Numbered from the stretch's first letter, positions 16,439-25,319 are shown. The stretch is DNA of 64,000 nucleotides from Aldehydirespirator sp965220485 (GCA_965220485.1 OZ244832.1:4216001-4280000), one strand, 5' to 3'. Numbers and translations: made by a program. Notes: generated by a model not told the origin, from the sequence alone.

Positions 16439-18453
16439 TCGGTGACCTCAAGAAGGAGATTCTGGATCTCTGATTCCAATGCCTTGATCTCGGCGTCGAT
16501 TTCGTGGAGGGGGCGAGGTGGCGTGTAGGTGTAGAAGTGGCGGGTTAGGGGGATCTCGTAGCCGATCTTGGTCTTGTCGCGGGCGTGCCAGGCCTCGGGG
16601 ACGTAGGGGTGAACTTCGGTTTCGAGGTAGTCGTCGATGGAGGTGCGGTACTCGATGGTTTCGAGGCGGGCGGTCGGGTCGGGCTCGTAGGCGACGCTCA
16701 CCGCGGGCAGCGGGACGTTCTCGTTGTCGCGCAGGTCGGGGTCGGGTTTGGGGTTGCCTGAACGGTCGGTGATGATGGGGGCCTCTGGGTTTCGTACTGC
16801 AAGCGCGTCGGTCAAGGCCTTGACGAGGGCGGCAGGCGCGTCGGCGCCCGCTGATGCGAGGGCCTCCTGGACGGCTGTCTTCGCCGACTTCTCGGTGGTG
16901 TACTGGCTGCCACTGTGGTTCCTTAGTGCTTCACGCAGGGCGTCGCGCCTCGGATAGTCGAGCTTGGCGGTCTTCTTGTCGGACTCGACGGCGGCGAGGG
17001 TGTCGTCGGTGATCTCCCAGCGCAGTTGCAGGGGCCGCTCCACGGTTATGCGCAGGAATCCGAACGACTCGTTGGGGAAGATCTTGACCCGGGGGACTTC
17101 CTCGAAGGCTCCGTAGAGGCGGGTGATGTCGTCGATCTGGTCATCTGAGATTTGCTTGCGCTTCTGGCCGAGGCTCTTGCGCATCTTGGTGAAGCTGTCG
17201 CGGGCGTCGATGAGCTGCACCTTGCCCCGGCGGTGGGGCGTCTTGCGGTTGGTGACCACCCAGAAGTAGGTGGAGATGCCGGTGTTGTAGAACAGCTGGT
17301 CGGGCAGCGCGACGACCGCTTCGAGCATGTCGCTCTCGATGATCCAGCGGCGGATCTCCGACTCGCCCGAGCCGGCGGCGCCGGTGAACAGCGGCGACCC
17401 GTTGAACACGATCGCCAGCCGGGCGCCGCCCTCGTCGGGGCGCCTCATCTTCGAGATCATGTGCTGCAGGAACAGGAAGCTGCCGTCGTTGATGCGGGGC
17501 AGCCCGGCCCCGAAACGGCCCGCGAAACCCTGGGCGGCGTGCTCGTCGCGGATCGCGTCGGCCACCATCTTCCACTCGACCCCGAACGGGGGGTTGGCCA
17601 GCAGGTAGTCGAAGCGCTGACCTTGGTGCTGGTCGTCGTCGAAGCTGTTGCCGAAGCGGATGTTGTCGGCGTCGGCGCCCTTGATCAGCATGTCGGCGCG
17701 GCAGGTGGCATAGGTCTCGGCGTTCACCTCCTGGCCGAACACCCGCAGTTGGGCCTGCGGGTTTAGCTCGCGCAGGTAGTCCTCAGCGACCGACAGCATC
17801 CCGCCGGTGCCGCACGCCGGGTCCAGCAGCGTCTTCACCACGCCCGGGCGGGTCAGCAGCTTGTCGTCGTCGGCGAACAGCAGGTTCACCATCAGCCGGA
17901 TCACCTCGCGGGGTGTGAAGTGCTCGCCCGCGGTCTCATTTGATAGCTCCGAGAACTTGCGGATCAGTTCCTCATAGAGATATCCCATCTCCAGGTTCGA
18001 CACCGCGGCGGGGCTCAAGTCGACCTCCGCGAACTTCGACACCACCAGATACAGCAGGTTGTGGTCGTCGAGGCGGTCGATCTGCACATCGAAGTTGAAC
18101 TTGTCCACGATGTCGCGGGCCGACTCCGAGAACCCCGCGATGTAGTTGCGCAGGTTCCCGGCCACGTTGTCGGGATCGCCCAGCAGCGTGTGGAACGTGT
18201 GCCGGGACATGTTCACGAACGGCTGGTCGGCCACCTGCTGCAACAGCGGCTCGCGGTTGCGCAGCGTCTCCGGCAGGTCCGCCATGGTCTCCAGCACCTC
18301 GGCCTTGGTCGGCTCCAGCACGCAGTCCAGCCGGCGCAGCACCGTCAACGGCAGGATCACCCGCCCGTACTCCGACTGCTTGTACACGCCCCGCAGCAGG
18401 TCCGCCACCGACCAGATGAACCCTGAGTGGTTCTTGATCGCCGCGCCGCTCAC
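16435..18453 (-). CDS. hsdM: Type I restriction-modification methyltransferase subunit
   Basis: The 672-residue protein has an N-terminal HsdM helical domain (residues 5-150), then the adenine N6-methyltransferase core: SAM motif DPACGTGGM (211-219) and catalytic NPPF (287-290). The region after about 480 is longer than in standard HsdM (about 500-530 residues) and carries a predicted helical C-terminal part (PLHEIDAEIKALESEIQNLL) that may form a coiled coil. Together with HsdS it methylates the host site; with HsdR at 2774-6277 it restricts foreign DNA. Two perfect hairpins (18506-18574) lie upstream of its start. The gene pair is ATGA-coupled to hsdS. Confidence 0.92.
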   Translation of the reverse strand: MSGAAIKNHSGFIWSVADLLRGVYKQSEYGRVILPLTVLRRLDCVLEPTKAEVLETMADLPETLRNREPLLQQVADQPFVNMSRHTFHTLLGDPDNVAGNLRNYIAGFSESARDIVDKFNFDVQIDRLDDHNLLYLVVSKFAEVDLSPAAVSNLEMGYLYEELIRKFSELSNETAGEHFTPREVIRLMVNLLFADDDKLLTRPGVVKTLLDPACGTGGMLSVAEDYLRELNPQAQLRVFGQEVNAETYATCRADMLIKGADADNIRFGNSFDDDQHQGQRFDYLLANPPFGVEWKMVADAIRDEHAAQGFAGRFGAGLPRINDGSFLFLQHMISKMRRPDEGGARLAIVFNGSPLFTGAAGSGESEIRRWIIESDMLEAVVALPDQLFYNTGISTYFWVVTNRKTPHRRGKVQLIDARDSFTKMRKSLGQKRKQISDDQIDDITRLYGAFEEVPRVKIFPNESFGFLRITVERPLQLRWEITDDTLAAVESDKKTAKLDYPRRDALREALRNHSGSQYTTEKSAKTAVQEALASAGADAPAALVKALTDALAVRNPEAPIITDRSGNPKPDPDLRDNENVPLPAVSVAYEPDPTARLETIEYRTSIDDYLETEVHPYVPEAWHARDKTKIGYEIPLTRHFYTYTPPRPLHEIDAEIKALESEIQNLLLEVTE

Positions 18454-18505
18454 ATCACCCTGCCGAGGTCGGCGCGTGCGGACGGCTGGTCAGTCGAGAA
18501 ATCGA

Positions 18506-18574
18506 ACCGGCGAAGGCGTTGTTCGCCGGTCGTGACGGACTCCGCTGTAATAAGAGGCGCGCTCACAGCGCGCC
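18506..18574. terminator. Two tandem hairpins between the DUF4143 gene and hsdM
   Basis: ACCGGCGAA-ggcgttg-TTCGCCGGT (18506-18530, 9-bp perfect arms) and GGCGCGC-tcaca-GCGCGCC (18556-18574, 7-bp arms) lie between the end of the ATPase gene (18680) and the start of hsdM (18453). They could terminate the upstream transcript or act as leader structures for hsdM. No T tract is visible. Confidence 0.45.
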
Positions 18575-18679
18575 GAGACTACTCATCCTTCGGCATCGAT
18601 GACGGTCGGGGTTGGGCGTTTGGGATGAAGACTCCCTGCGGGGACTAGACCCGCCACTCGGCGCGGCCCGGCTGGCGTG

Positions 18680-19993
18680 TCAGGGGCCGAGCGCGAAGAC
18701 GGGCACCACTGAGACGCCGTCGGGACGATCGTAGGCATAGCCGTCGGCGGCAGTGACCACGACGAGCTTGGCTGGTGGGCCCATCCTCGACTCGTCGATC
18801 TTGCGGCTCACGGTCAGCAGGGAGCGTGCCGCTTGCTCGATCTGATCGGTGCCGCCGAGCTTGACCTCGATCGCGATCCAGCGGCCGTCTCCGGCATCGA
18901 CGATGGCATCGGCCTCTGCGCCCGCTGCATCCGTGAACGAGTACACCTCCGCGTCGGCCGCCTGCGCATAGATGCGCAAATCTCTGATGACGAGCGATTC
19001 GAACAGCAGTCCTAGCGCCTCGGGGTCGGCAAGGAGGCGCTGAGGGCTGGCTCGCAGCACCGCCACGGCTAGCGACGGATCGGTGAAGTGGTGCTTGGGG
19101 CTGACGAGCAACGGCGATCGCGAACGCAAGTGGGTTGGCCAGGCCGTGAGCGGCTCGACGACGTGAAGGCGCTCCAGGGCGTCAAGATAGGCGCGCACCG
19201 AATGCCGGCTGAGCGGGGCGGCCGCGTTCGCCTCGGCTGCGAGCTTGTTGAGGCTTGCCGACGTGCTGACGTTGCGTGCGAGCGAGCGCAACAGAGCCTT
19301 CACCCTCACTGGGTCGCGAGCCACGCCGTCGACTTGGCGAATGTCGGTGCGCGCAACATCCTCGAGATAACTCGTCAGGGCTCGGATCACGTCTCGCACG
19401 GGCGAGCTCGCGTCCAAACCCGGCCAGCCGCCACGGCACAGCGCGTCGACGGCTTCTGGCACGCCTCGCCCAGTCCGGTCGGCGGCGCAGGTCCCGCCGC
19501 GCAGCAGCTCGGCCAAAGACACCGCCGCGGTGGACAGACCCCGTTCGGCGAGCGACATGGTGCGAAGCGGGAGCCGCTGAATTCGAAGGGCGCCCGAATG
19601 CCGGGTGAGATGGTCCGACGGCGTGGCCGATCCGGTGAGGATGAACTGCCCGGGCTCGGCCCGGGCGTCGCACGCCCCTCGGACTGCTGCCCACAGCGGC
19701 GGCACGCGCTGCCATTCATCGATGAGCCGGGGAGTAGCGCCACCGAGCACCCTGTTCGGCTCCGCCTGAGCGAGCGCGAACGCAGCAGGATCCTGCTCGA
19801 GCAGCACCTCGCTGCGGGCGAACCGCTTGGCGAGCCAAGTCTTTCCGCAGCCCTTCGGCCCTTCGATCAGCAGTGCGCGGGCTGTGCTCAGCACCCGGGC
19901 GGCGTTCGTCTCAGCGATCCGGCTGCGATAGTCCGCAGGCGTGAGGGTTGGCGTCGGCACATCCGGCGCTCTGCTGTCCACCATCTCCGACAA
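18680..19993 (-). CDS. ATP-binding protein with AAA and DUF4143 domains
   Basis: The 437-residue protein belongs to the COG1373 group: N-terminal P-loop ATPase (Walker A EGPKGCGKTWLAK, about residues 45-57; Walker B-like PRLIDEWQ; sensor TGSATPSD), followed by a DUF4143 half ending in a PD-(D/E)xK-like segment (EADAIVDAGDGRWIAIEVKL) that resembles a nuclease fold. Proteins of this type are widespread, often in genomic islands, and poorly understood. The gene is preceded within 2 bp by an array of five 23-bp repeats that probably control it. A role in conflict or mobile-element biology is inferred only from location. Confidence 0.85.
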   Translation of the reverse strand: MSEMVDSRAPDVPTPTLTPADYRSRIAETNAARVLSTARALLIEGPKGCGKTWLAKRFARSEVLLEQDPAAFALAQAEPNRVLGGATPRLIDEWQRVPPLWAAVRGACDARAEPGQFILTGSATPSDHLTRHSGALRIQRLPLRTMSLAERGLSTAAVSLAELLRGGTCAADRTGRGVPEAVDALCRGGWPGLDASSPVRDVIRALTSYLEDVARTDIRQVDGVARDPVRVKALLRSLARNVSTSASLNKLAAEANAAAPLSRHSVRAYLDALERLHVVEPLTAWPTHLRSRSPLLVSPKHHFTDPSLAVAVLRASPQRLLADPEALGLLFESLVIRDLRIYAQAADAEVYSFTDAAGAEADAIVDAGDGRWIAIEVKLGGTDQIEQAARSLLTVSRKIDESRMGPPAKLVVVTAADGYAYDRPDGVSVVPVFALGP

Positions 19994-19995
19994 TA

Positions 19996-20111
19996 TACCA
20001 AATCAGGGTGATTCAATCTACCAAATCAGACAAGGTTGATATACCAAATCTGATTCCATCAATCGACCCAATTCAGGTTGTCTCGGTCTACCGAATCGGG
20101 CTCGGTTGTCT
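19996..20111. promoter_or_regulatory. Array of five 23-bp iterons
   Basis: TACCAAATC starts at 19996, 20019 and 20042 (exact 23-bp period), a weaker unit GACCCAATT is at 20065, and TACCGAATC is at 20089. Further partial matches follow each core (CAG or CTG, then GATT-like). The array ends against the start of the DUF4143 ATPase gene at 19993, so it overlaps the promoter or 5' region. A 23-bp period is near two DNA turns, as expected for a cooperative DNA-binding regulator on one helix face. Confidence 0.7.
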
Positions 20112-20177
20112 CGCACCGGCCAGCGAGGGTGCCGCGAGCGAACAGCCTCGACTCTCCACCGCTCCGCGGGACTTGCC

Positions 20178-21416
20178 CTACTGGAACGACACGAAGACGA
20201 TCTCGGGTGACAGCTCCAGCACCTGCTCCGGAGTGGCCATCGGGCTGTCCTCGTCGTAGAAGTTCTTCCACCCCCAGTAGAAGCGGTCAGCATCGGGCTC
20301 GCCCGTCAGCGTGTTCCAGGTGTTGTACTTGGCGCCCAGTGAGCCCTGGCCGTCCATGTGGATCAGTACGGCCAGCTCTGGGGGTGTCTCGATCAGTTCG
20401 CGGTTGGTGATCATCGAGAACCGGAACTGGTGAACGATCAGCAGCTTCTGGGGAAGGGCCTCTTCTCTGACGATCCCGGCCAGCCACTCCACGACCTGGT
20501 TGATCTCCGCCGCGTCCACTGTGCCGATCTGCCTCAAGTGGACCTGGTGCGGCTTGAGCCTCCACTCCGGATCGAGTGCGAGCCCGACGTGGGGCAGGCG
20601 CAGGAACTCCTCGTAGTGCTTGGCCTGCGAAAGAAAATCGGACCGTCCCGGCTGAAGATCCAATATCACGTACACGTCGTTGGCTGCCGCCGCCTCGATC
20701 CAGGGCCTGACCACTTCGTGATCGGTCACTCTCGAGTAGTCCCCGTCAGCGCCGGCGGAGGCGGAGGCGACGGTGGCGATGATCTCGAAGGTGGGCAGGA
20801 TCGCGGACCCGTCCGCCCCGTAGCCCTCGGCTATGGCTTGAAGGCGCTCCACCGCGTCCTCGGGACCTTGCTCACCCAACACACCGAGACCCGGTGTCGA
20901 CGGATGGCCGTATGCAGCCACCAGACGGCGGCCGGGGACTTCCTCACGCGGTTCGAACAGGAGCACGCCGCCACCAGGCAACTGGTCGGGTTGGGGTTCT
21001 TCTTCGGGTTGGGGTTCGTGTTCGGGTTGGGGTTCGTGTTCGGGTTGGGGTTCGTGTTCGGGTTGGGGTTCTTCAATCGGCGGGACGCTCGAATCAGAAT
21101 CCGCCGACAACCGCGGGTCTTCAACGTCCTGGGAGGCGAGATTGGCAGTCGCGAACGGGTCTTCGGCCGAGGCTTCCGGAACGTCGGGCTCGATCGGCGG
21201 CGCCGAAGTGGACGTTGGAGGTGCCGTGCCAGCCTCTGCGTCGGTCGTGACAGTGTCGGGTTCGAGGGCCCCTAAGCGCTCCCCAGTGAAGTGCGGGCCA
21301 GCCTCGCCGGGAACGGCGTCACTCGCGCATGAGGAAGTCAGGAAGAAGAGCGCTGCGCACACGCCGATGCCGGCAAGACGATGGGGACGGTGAGGCCGCG
21401 TCAACATGGTCGGCAC
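20178..21416 (-). CDS. Secreted lipoprotein with PQPEHE repeats and a TIM-barrel-like C-terminal domain
   Basis: The 412-residue protein has a type II signal peptide with lipobox LTSSC (Cys about residue 29), then a low-complexity Pro/Glu/Thr region with five PQPExE units (about residues 117-143), then a conserved domain of about 260 residues. That domain has strand-like segments (RRLVAAYGHP, DVYVILDLQPGR, LALDPEW, LLIVHQF, VLIHMDGQG and FYWGWKNFYDED), consistent with a barrel or glycosidase-like fold, but no catalytic assignment is safe. It should be anchored on the outside of the membrane with the PQPEHE part as a spacer. The beginning of a paralogue lies at 1-77. Confidence 0.75.
   Translation of the reverse strand: MPTMLTRPHRPHRLAGIGVCAALFFLTSSCASDAVPGEAGPHFTGERLGALEPDTVTTDAEAGTAPPTSTSAPPIEPDVPEASAEDPFATANLASQDVEDPRLSADSDSSVPPIEEPQPEHEPQPEHEPQPEHEPQPEEEPQPDQLPGGGVLLFEPREEVPGRRLVAAYGHPSTPGLGVLGEQGPEDAVERLQAIAEGYGADGSAILPTFEIIATVASASAGADGDYSRVTDHEVVRPWIEAAAANDVYVILDLQPGRSDFLSQAKHYEEFLRLPHVGLALDPEWRLKPHQVHLRQIGTVDAAEINQVVEWLAGIVREEALPQKLLIVHQFRFSMITNRELIETPPELAVLIHMDGQGSLGAKYNTWNTLTGEPDADRFYWGWKNFYDEDSPMATPEQVLELSPEIVFVSFQ
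20988..21077 (+). repeat. 18-bp tandem repeats inside the lipoprotein gene
   Basis: Units beginning GGGTTGGGGTTC start at 20988, 21006, 21024, 21042 and 21060, five copies with an exact 18-bp period. They encode PQPEHE on the minus strand. Near-identity at DNA level suggests recent slippage. Confidence 0.85.
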
Positions 21417-21481
21417 AGGACGCTAACTACTCCGGGTCCCGCCGTCGCGTCAATCCTCGAATGCGCCCTTGGATGTCACCC
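21329..21481 (+). repeat. Right copy of the island-flanking direct repeat
   Basis: Diverged copy of 1-150 in the same orientation, covering the lipoprotein start and its upstream region. The longest exact block, CGTCGCGTCAATCCTC, is at 21433-21448. Confidence 0.7.
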
Positions 21482-21546
21482 CAGGGCCGGGCAGTGGTCG
21501 GCCGGTCGTCTTGTGGCGACCGCCCCGCGCGCGGAGAGTACGGCCG

Positions 21547-22749
21547 CTAGTTGAGGCGTTCGACGATCATGGCCATGCCTTGGCCACCGCCTACGCACAT
21601 GGACTCGAGGCCGATGGTGTTGTCGGCGTCCTCGAGGCCGTTGAGCAGGGTGCACATGATGCGCGACCCGGTCATGCCGAAGGGATGGCCCAGCGCGATC
21701 GATCCGCCGTTGGGGTTGAGCTTGTCGTAGTCGATGCCCAGATCGTCGGCCGAGGGCAGCACCTGGGCCGCGAAGGCCTCGTTGATCTCCACGTGGTCGA
21801 TGTCGTCGATGGTCATGCCGGCCCGGCCCAGGGCCTGGCGGCAGGCGTCGATCGGGCCGAGGCCCATGATCTCGGGATTGAGAGCGGAAACGCCGGTGGC
21901 CACGACCCGGGCCAGCGGCTTGGCCCCCACCGCGGCCGCCCTGGCGTCGGACATCACCACCACCGCGGCCGCGCCGTCGTTGAGGGGGCAGCAGTTGCCG
22001 GCGGTGACGGTGCCGTCAGGCCGGAACACCGGCTTGAGCTGCGAGACGCCCTCGATCGTGGTGCCCTCGCGGATGCCGTCGTCATGGTGCACCTCGTTGC
22101 CGTCGGCCAGCGGGTAGGGGGTGATCTCGCGCTCGAAGAAGCCCCGGTTGCGGGCCGCCTCGGCCCGGTTCTGGGACAGCACGCCCCACTCGTCCTGGGC
22201 CTGGCGGGACACGCCCTTGAACTGGGCCACGTTCTCGGCGGTCTGGCCCATGGCGATGTAGATGTCGGGCAGGCCCTGCGGGGAAGCCCAGGACTCGGCG
22301 CCTTCGGCGGTGCGCTGGGCGGTGCGGCCCTCGGCCGCGGCGAAGTCGTCGTTGTGGGGCCCGCTGTCGGCGGCGCCGTTCCCGTAGCGCGACACCGTCT
22401 CCACACCCCCGGCGACGAAGCAGTCGCCCTCGCCGGCCTTGATGGCGTGGGCGGCCATGCGGATGGTCTGCAACGACGACGAGCAGTAGCGGTTGACGGT
22501 CACCCCCGGAGCGTTGACGCCGGCCAGGATCGAGGCGACCCGGGCGATGTTGTAGCCGCCCTCCCCGCCGGGCTGGCCGATGCCCCAGATCACATCTTCC
22601 ACATCGGCGGGGTCGAGGCCCGGGACCTTGGACAGCACATCGCCGATGATGAACGCCGACATGTCGTCGGGACGGACTTCTGAGAGTGATCCCTTGACGG
22701 CCCGGCCCACGGGCGTGCGGGCGGTGGCAACGATGACGGCTTCAACCAT
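21547..22749 (-). CDS. Thiolase (acetyl-CoA C-acyltransferase)
   Basis: The start at 22749, preceded by AAGGAG, gives 400 residues, the usual thiolase length; the open frame extends further upstream without homology. The N-terminal thiolase half has the nucleophile in NRYCSSSLQT (Cys89). The C-terminal half has NEAFAAQV, the His-containing GGSIALGHPFGMTGSR, and the second active Cys in SMCVGGGQG. It catalyses condensation of acyl-CoAs or the cleavage of 3-ketoacyl-CoA in fatty-acid degradation. It is divergent from an aldehyde dehydrogenase gene, with a pair of hairpin repeats between them; joint regulation is possible but unproven. Confidence 0.92.
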   Translation of the reverse strand: MVEAVIVATARTPVGRAVKGSLSEVRPDDMSAFIIGDVLSKVPGLDPADVEDVIWGIGQPGGEGGYNIARVASILAGVNAPGVTVNRYCSSSLQTIRMAAHAIKAGEGDCFVAGGVETVSRYGNGAADSGPHNDDFAAAEGRTAQRTAEGAESWASPQGLPDIYIAMGQTAENVAQFKGVSRQAQDEWGVLSQNRAEAARNRGFFEREITPYPLADGNEVHHDDGIREGTTIEGVSQLKPVFRPDGTVTAGNCCPLNDGAAAVVVMSDARAAAVGAKPLARVVATGVSALNPEIMGLGPIDACRQALGRAGMTIDDIDHVEINEAFAAQVLPSADDLGIDYDKLNPNGGSIALGHPFGMTGSRIMCTLLNGLEDADNTIGLESMCVGGGQGMAMIVERLN

Positions 22750-22874
22750 GACGGCTCCTTGTGTGTCGGTGGTGTTCGTGTGTCGGCGGTGTTCCGGTCC
22801 GCTCGGGCGCGGCGGCTCGACCAACAACGTTAGAAGGCGGACGGCCCGTTCGCAGGCCCCGGATCGCCCCCTCC

Positions 22875-23002
22875 CGGAATTGGCAGCAGCTGGCTCCCAT
22901 TTGGGACTTCTCTGCTGCCAGTTCGCGGGGGAGTTCTTGCTTGCTTCGGAATTGGAAGCGCTTGGCTCCCATTTGGGACTCTTCTGCTGCCAGTTCGCGG
23001 GG
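22875..23002. repeat. Two copies of a 56-bp hairpin-forming element
   Basis: Copies at 22875-22930 and 22947-23002 (72-bp period) share CGGAATTGG, GGCTCCCATTTGGGACT and CTGCTGCCAGTTCGCGGGG. In the first, GAATTGGCAGCAG pairs with CTGCTGCCAGTTC, so each unit can fold as a hairpin. A third, diverged copy is at 42234-42286. They look like a dispersed palindromic (REP-like) element in the thiolase/ALDH intergenic region. Confidence 0.7.
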
Positions 23003-23046
23003 AGACTCGCTCGATGCCTCGAGGCAGGCGGCAGTAAGATCGCCCG

Positions 23047-24531
23047 GTGTCCAACGACAGCGGCGACACCGGCATCGACACCGAGCGGGCCTGGAGGCTC
23101 CTCATCGGAGGGGAGTGGGTCGATCCCGGCGCGGGGACCTATCCCATCATCGACCCCAATGACGGCACCGTGGTGGGCCACGCTCCGGAAGCAACTGCGG
23201 GCCAGGCCGCCGACGCGGCCCGGGCGGCCCGCGAGGCCCTACCGAGGTGGCGCGCTCTAAGTCGTGAGGAGCGCGGCAGCCGCCTGTCCCGCCTGGCCGA
23301 TGTGATCGAACGGATGGCCCCCTCCTGGCTCCGGCTGGTGCAGGCCGAGACCGGCTCGGTCACCTCCATCGCCAAGAGCCTGCAGGTGGGCGGGCCCATG
23401 ATCGAACGGTTCCGCTACTACTCGAAGCCGATCAATGTCGACACCGATGTGGCCCCGATGCCGGCGGAGGCGGGGGCGCTGGGTCCGGCCGGACTGATCG
23501 CGGCCACGGTGAAGCGCCACCCGGTGGGGGTGGTGGCCTGCATCACTCCGTACAACATGCCGCTGGTGAACGTGGCCGGCAAGGTCGCCCCGGCGCTGGC
23601 TGCGGGCAACACGGTGGTGATCAAGCCCGCCCCCCAGGACCCGCTGGGCGTGCTGCTGCTGGGCGAGGCGGTGGCCGAGGCCGGTCTCGACGACGGCGTG
23701 GTCAACATCGTCACCGGCTCCGGGCCGAAGGCGCCCGCCGCCCTGGTGGCCTCCACCGACGTGAACATGGTGTCGTTCACGGGCTCGACGCAGGTGGGGG
23801 CCCGCATCTATGCGGACGGGGCGGCCACCATGAAGCGGGTGCTGATGGAGCTCGGCGGCAAGGGCGCGCTGGTGATGACCGAGGACGCCGACGTGAACGC
23901 GGCCTGCATGGGCATCGCCACCACTTGGGGGCTCCACTCGGGCCAGATCTGCACCGCCCCGACTCGGGTGATCTGCCATCGCAGCATCTTCGAGCAGACG
24001 GTGGACACGCTCAAGGCCTTCGCGGGCTTCATGAAGGTGGGCGACGGCCGTGCGCCCGACACCATCGTCGGCCCGGTCATCACCGAGGTCCACCGCGACC
24101 GGGTGGAGGAGTTCATCGCGGACGGGATCGACGCGGGGGCGACCGCGGTGTGCGGCGGGGAGCGGCCCGACCTGCCCGGCTACCTCGTGGCGCCCACCCT
24201 GCTGGTGGACGTCACCCCCAATATGGCCGTGGCGCGCGATGAGGCCTTCGGCCCGGTGGTAGTGGTGCTGGCCCACGACGACGACGACGAGGCGGTGGCC
24301 CTGGCCAACGACTCGTCCTACGGGCTGTTCTCCTACGTGTACGCCGGCGACGCCAAGCGGGCCTACGAGATCGGCTGCCGCCTCGAGTCGGGCAACGTGG
24401 CCCTAAACACGGTGCAGCCCCACATGTACGCCCCCTTCGGCGGCTTCAAGATGTCGGGCATCGGCCGCGACCGGGGCAAGTGGGGCGTGGAGGCCTACAC
24501 CGAGATCCAAGCCATCAACTGGCTCTCCTAA
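23047..24531 (+). CDS. NAD(P)-dependent aldehyde dehydrogenase
   Basis: The 494-residue protein (GTG start) has the full ALDH signature: TPYNMPLVN, nucleotide-binding FTGSTQVGARI, general base Glu268 in MELGGKGAL and nucleophile Cys302 in SGQICTAPTR, then the C-terminal FGGFKMSGIGRDRGKWG. It oxidises an aldehyde to the carboxylate in the cytoplasm; substrate cannot be read from sequence. It is divergent from the thiolase gene. Confidence 0.92.
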   Translation: MSNDSGDTGIDTERAWRLLIGGEWVDPGAGTYPIIDPNDGTVVGHAPEATAGQAADAARAAREALPRWRALSREERGSRLSRLADVIERMAPSWLRLVQAETGSVTSIAKSLQVGGPMIERFRYYSKPINVDTDVAPMPAEAGALGPAGLIAATVKRHPVGVVACITPYNMPLVNVAGKVAPALAAGNTVVIKPAPQDPLGVLLLGEAVAEAGLDDGVVNIVTGSGPKAPAALVASTDVNMVSFTGSTQVGARIYADGAATMKRVLMELGGKGALVMTEDADVNAACMGIATTWGLHSGQICTAPTRVICHRSIFEQTVDTLKAFAGFMKVGDGRAPDTIVGPVITEVHRDRVEEFIADGIDAGATAVCGGERPDLPGYLVAPTLLVDVTPNMAVARDEAFGPVVVVLAHDDDDEAVALANDSSYGLFSYVYAGDAKRAYEIGCRLESGNVALNTVQPHMYAPFGGFKMSGIGRDRGKWGVEAYTEIQAINWLS

Positions 24532-24592
24532 ATACATTGGAATTTATTGAAATAATCCACCGCTCGCTTCAATGGCCGTGCCATAATGCGGT

Positions 24593-24865
24593 ATGGCCCC
24601 AGATCCGATCCTCGACAAGCTGGCGCGAGCCTTCGAAGGGCAGCGCGCCGCGCTGCTCATGACAGACGAGGGACGCTGGGCGTTATTCGTTCAGCCCAAT
24701 GACAAGCGCCGTCGGGCCGAGTTCGTGGGGTGCTTCGATGATGAGCACCAGGCCTGCTCCGCCGGCTTCCGCAGCACTATCGGCGGGCGCTTCATGATCA
24801 AGGAGGTCCTCGAGCAGGACCGTGTGATCAGTGTCCCGTGGGCGGTTCCGGCCAATCGCCTCTGA
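24593..24865 (+). CDS. Hypothetical 90-residue protein upstream of a retropepsin
   Basis: The ATG at 24593 gives 90 residues without signal peptide or membrane helix. Features include LDKLARAFEGQRAALLMTDE and a C-terminal strand-rich portion. It overlaps the start of the next gene (24831) by 35 bp in another frame, so the two are probably cotranscribed and coupled. I do not recognise the family. It could be the partner or substrate of the retropepsin-like protein, an inference from the overlap alone. Confidence 0.6.
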   Translation: MAPDPILDKLARAFEGQRAALLMTDEGRWALFVQPNDKRRRAEFVGCFDDEHQACSAGFRSTIGGRFMIKEVLEQDRVISVPWAVPANRL

Positions 24866-25319
24866 GGAGCCTGTCCATTCGCGAATCGCAGGCCCCGTCG
24901 AGCGTAGGGGCCCGACGGTTGACGTCAACGTCCACCTGCACCGTGGCGAACTCGAGCGGTACCGGATGGAAGCACTCACGGCACCTCTCCCGTACCCGGC
25001 TCGCGGCCTTCTCGATACAGGTGCTGAGCGGACTTGCCTAAGCAGCAGCATCATCAAGACACTGTCACTGGAACCGGTCATGCACACAAAGCTCCAGACA
25101 GCCTTGGGTGACGACAGGGTGGCGGTCTACTCCGTCACCCTGCAATTGGCTTGGAGGCAAGATCGACCGCCGGATCCGATCTCAGTCCATGTGCTCGGCA
25201 CTTCCCAAGTCTTGGGAGCGGAGATCCTCATTGGGCTTGACGTGTTGAGACTTGGTAGGTTGGTGCTGTTTGGCCCGGACAGTCGATACGAACTGTTCCT
25301 GCCGCGCAGTACGGATTAA
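24831..25319 (+). CDS. Retropepsin-like aspartic protease
   Basis: The 162-residue frame contains the single-lobe aspartic protease signature ARGLLDTGAERTCLS (DTG with catalytic Asp) and, about 65 residues later, LGAEILIGLDVLRLGRLVLF, corresponding to the ILIGxDxL strand of clan AA proteases. Such proteins function as dimers. The first 40 residues are unusual and a later start (for example near 24909) is possible. A second retropepsin-type gene lies at 27974. No signal peptide is visible, so it is probably cytoplasmic. Confidence 0.75.
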   Translation: MSRGRFRPIASEEPVHSRIAGPVERRGPTVDVNVHLHRGELERYRMEALTAPLPYPARGLLDTGAERTCLSSSIIKTLSLEPVMHTKLQTALGDDRVAVYSVTLQLAWRQDRPPDPISVHVLGTSQVLGAEILIGLDVLRLGRLVLFGPDSRYELFLPRSTD

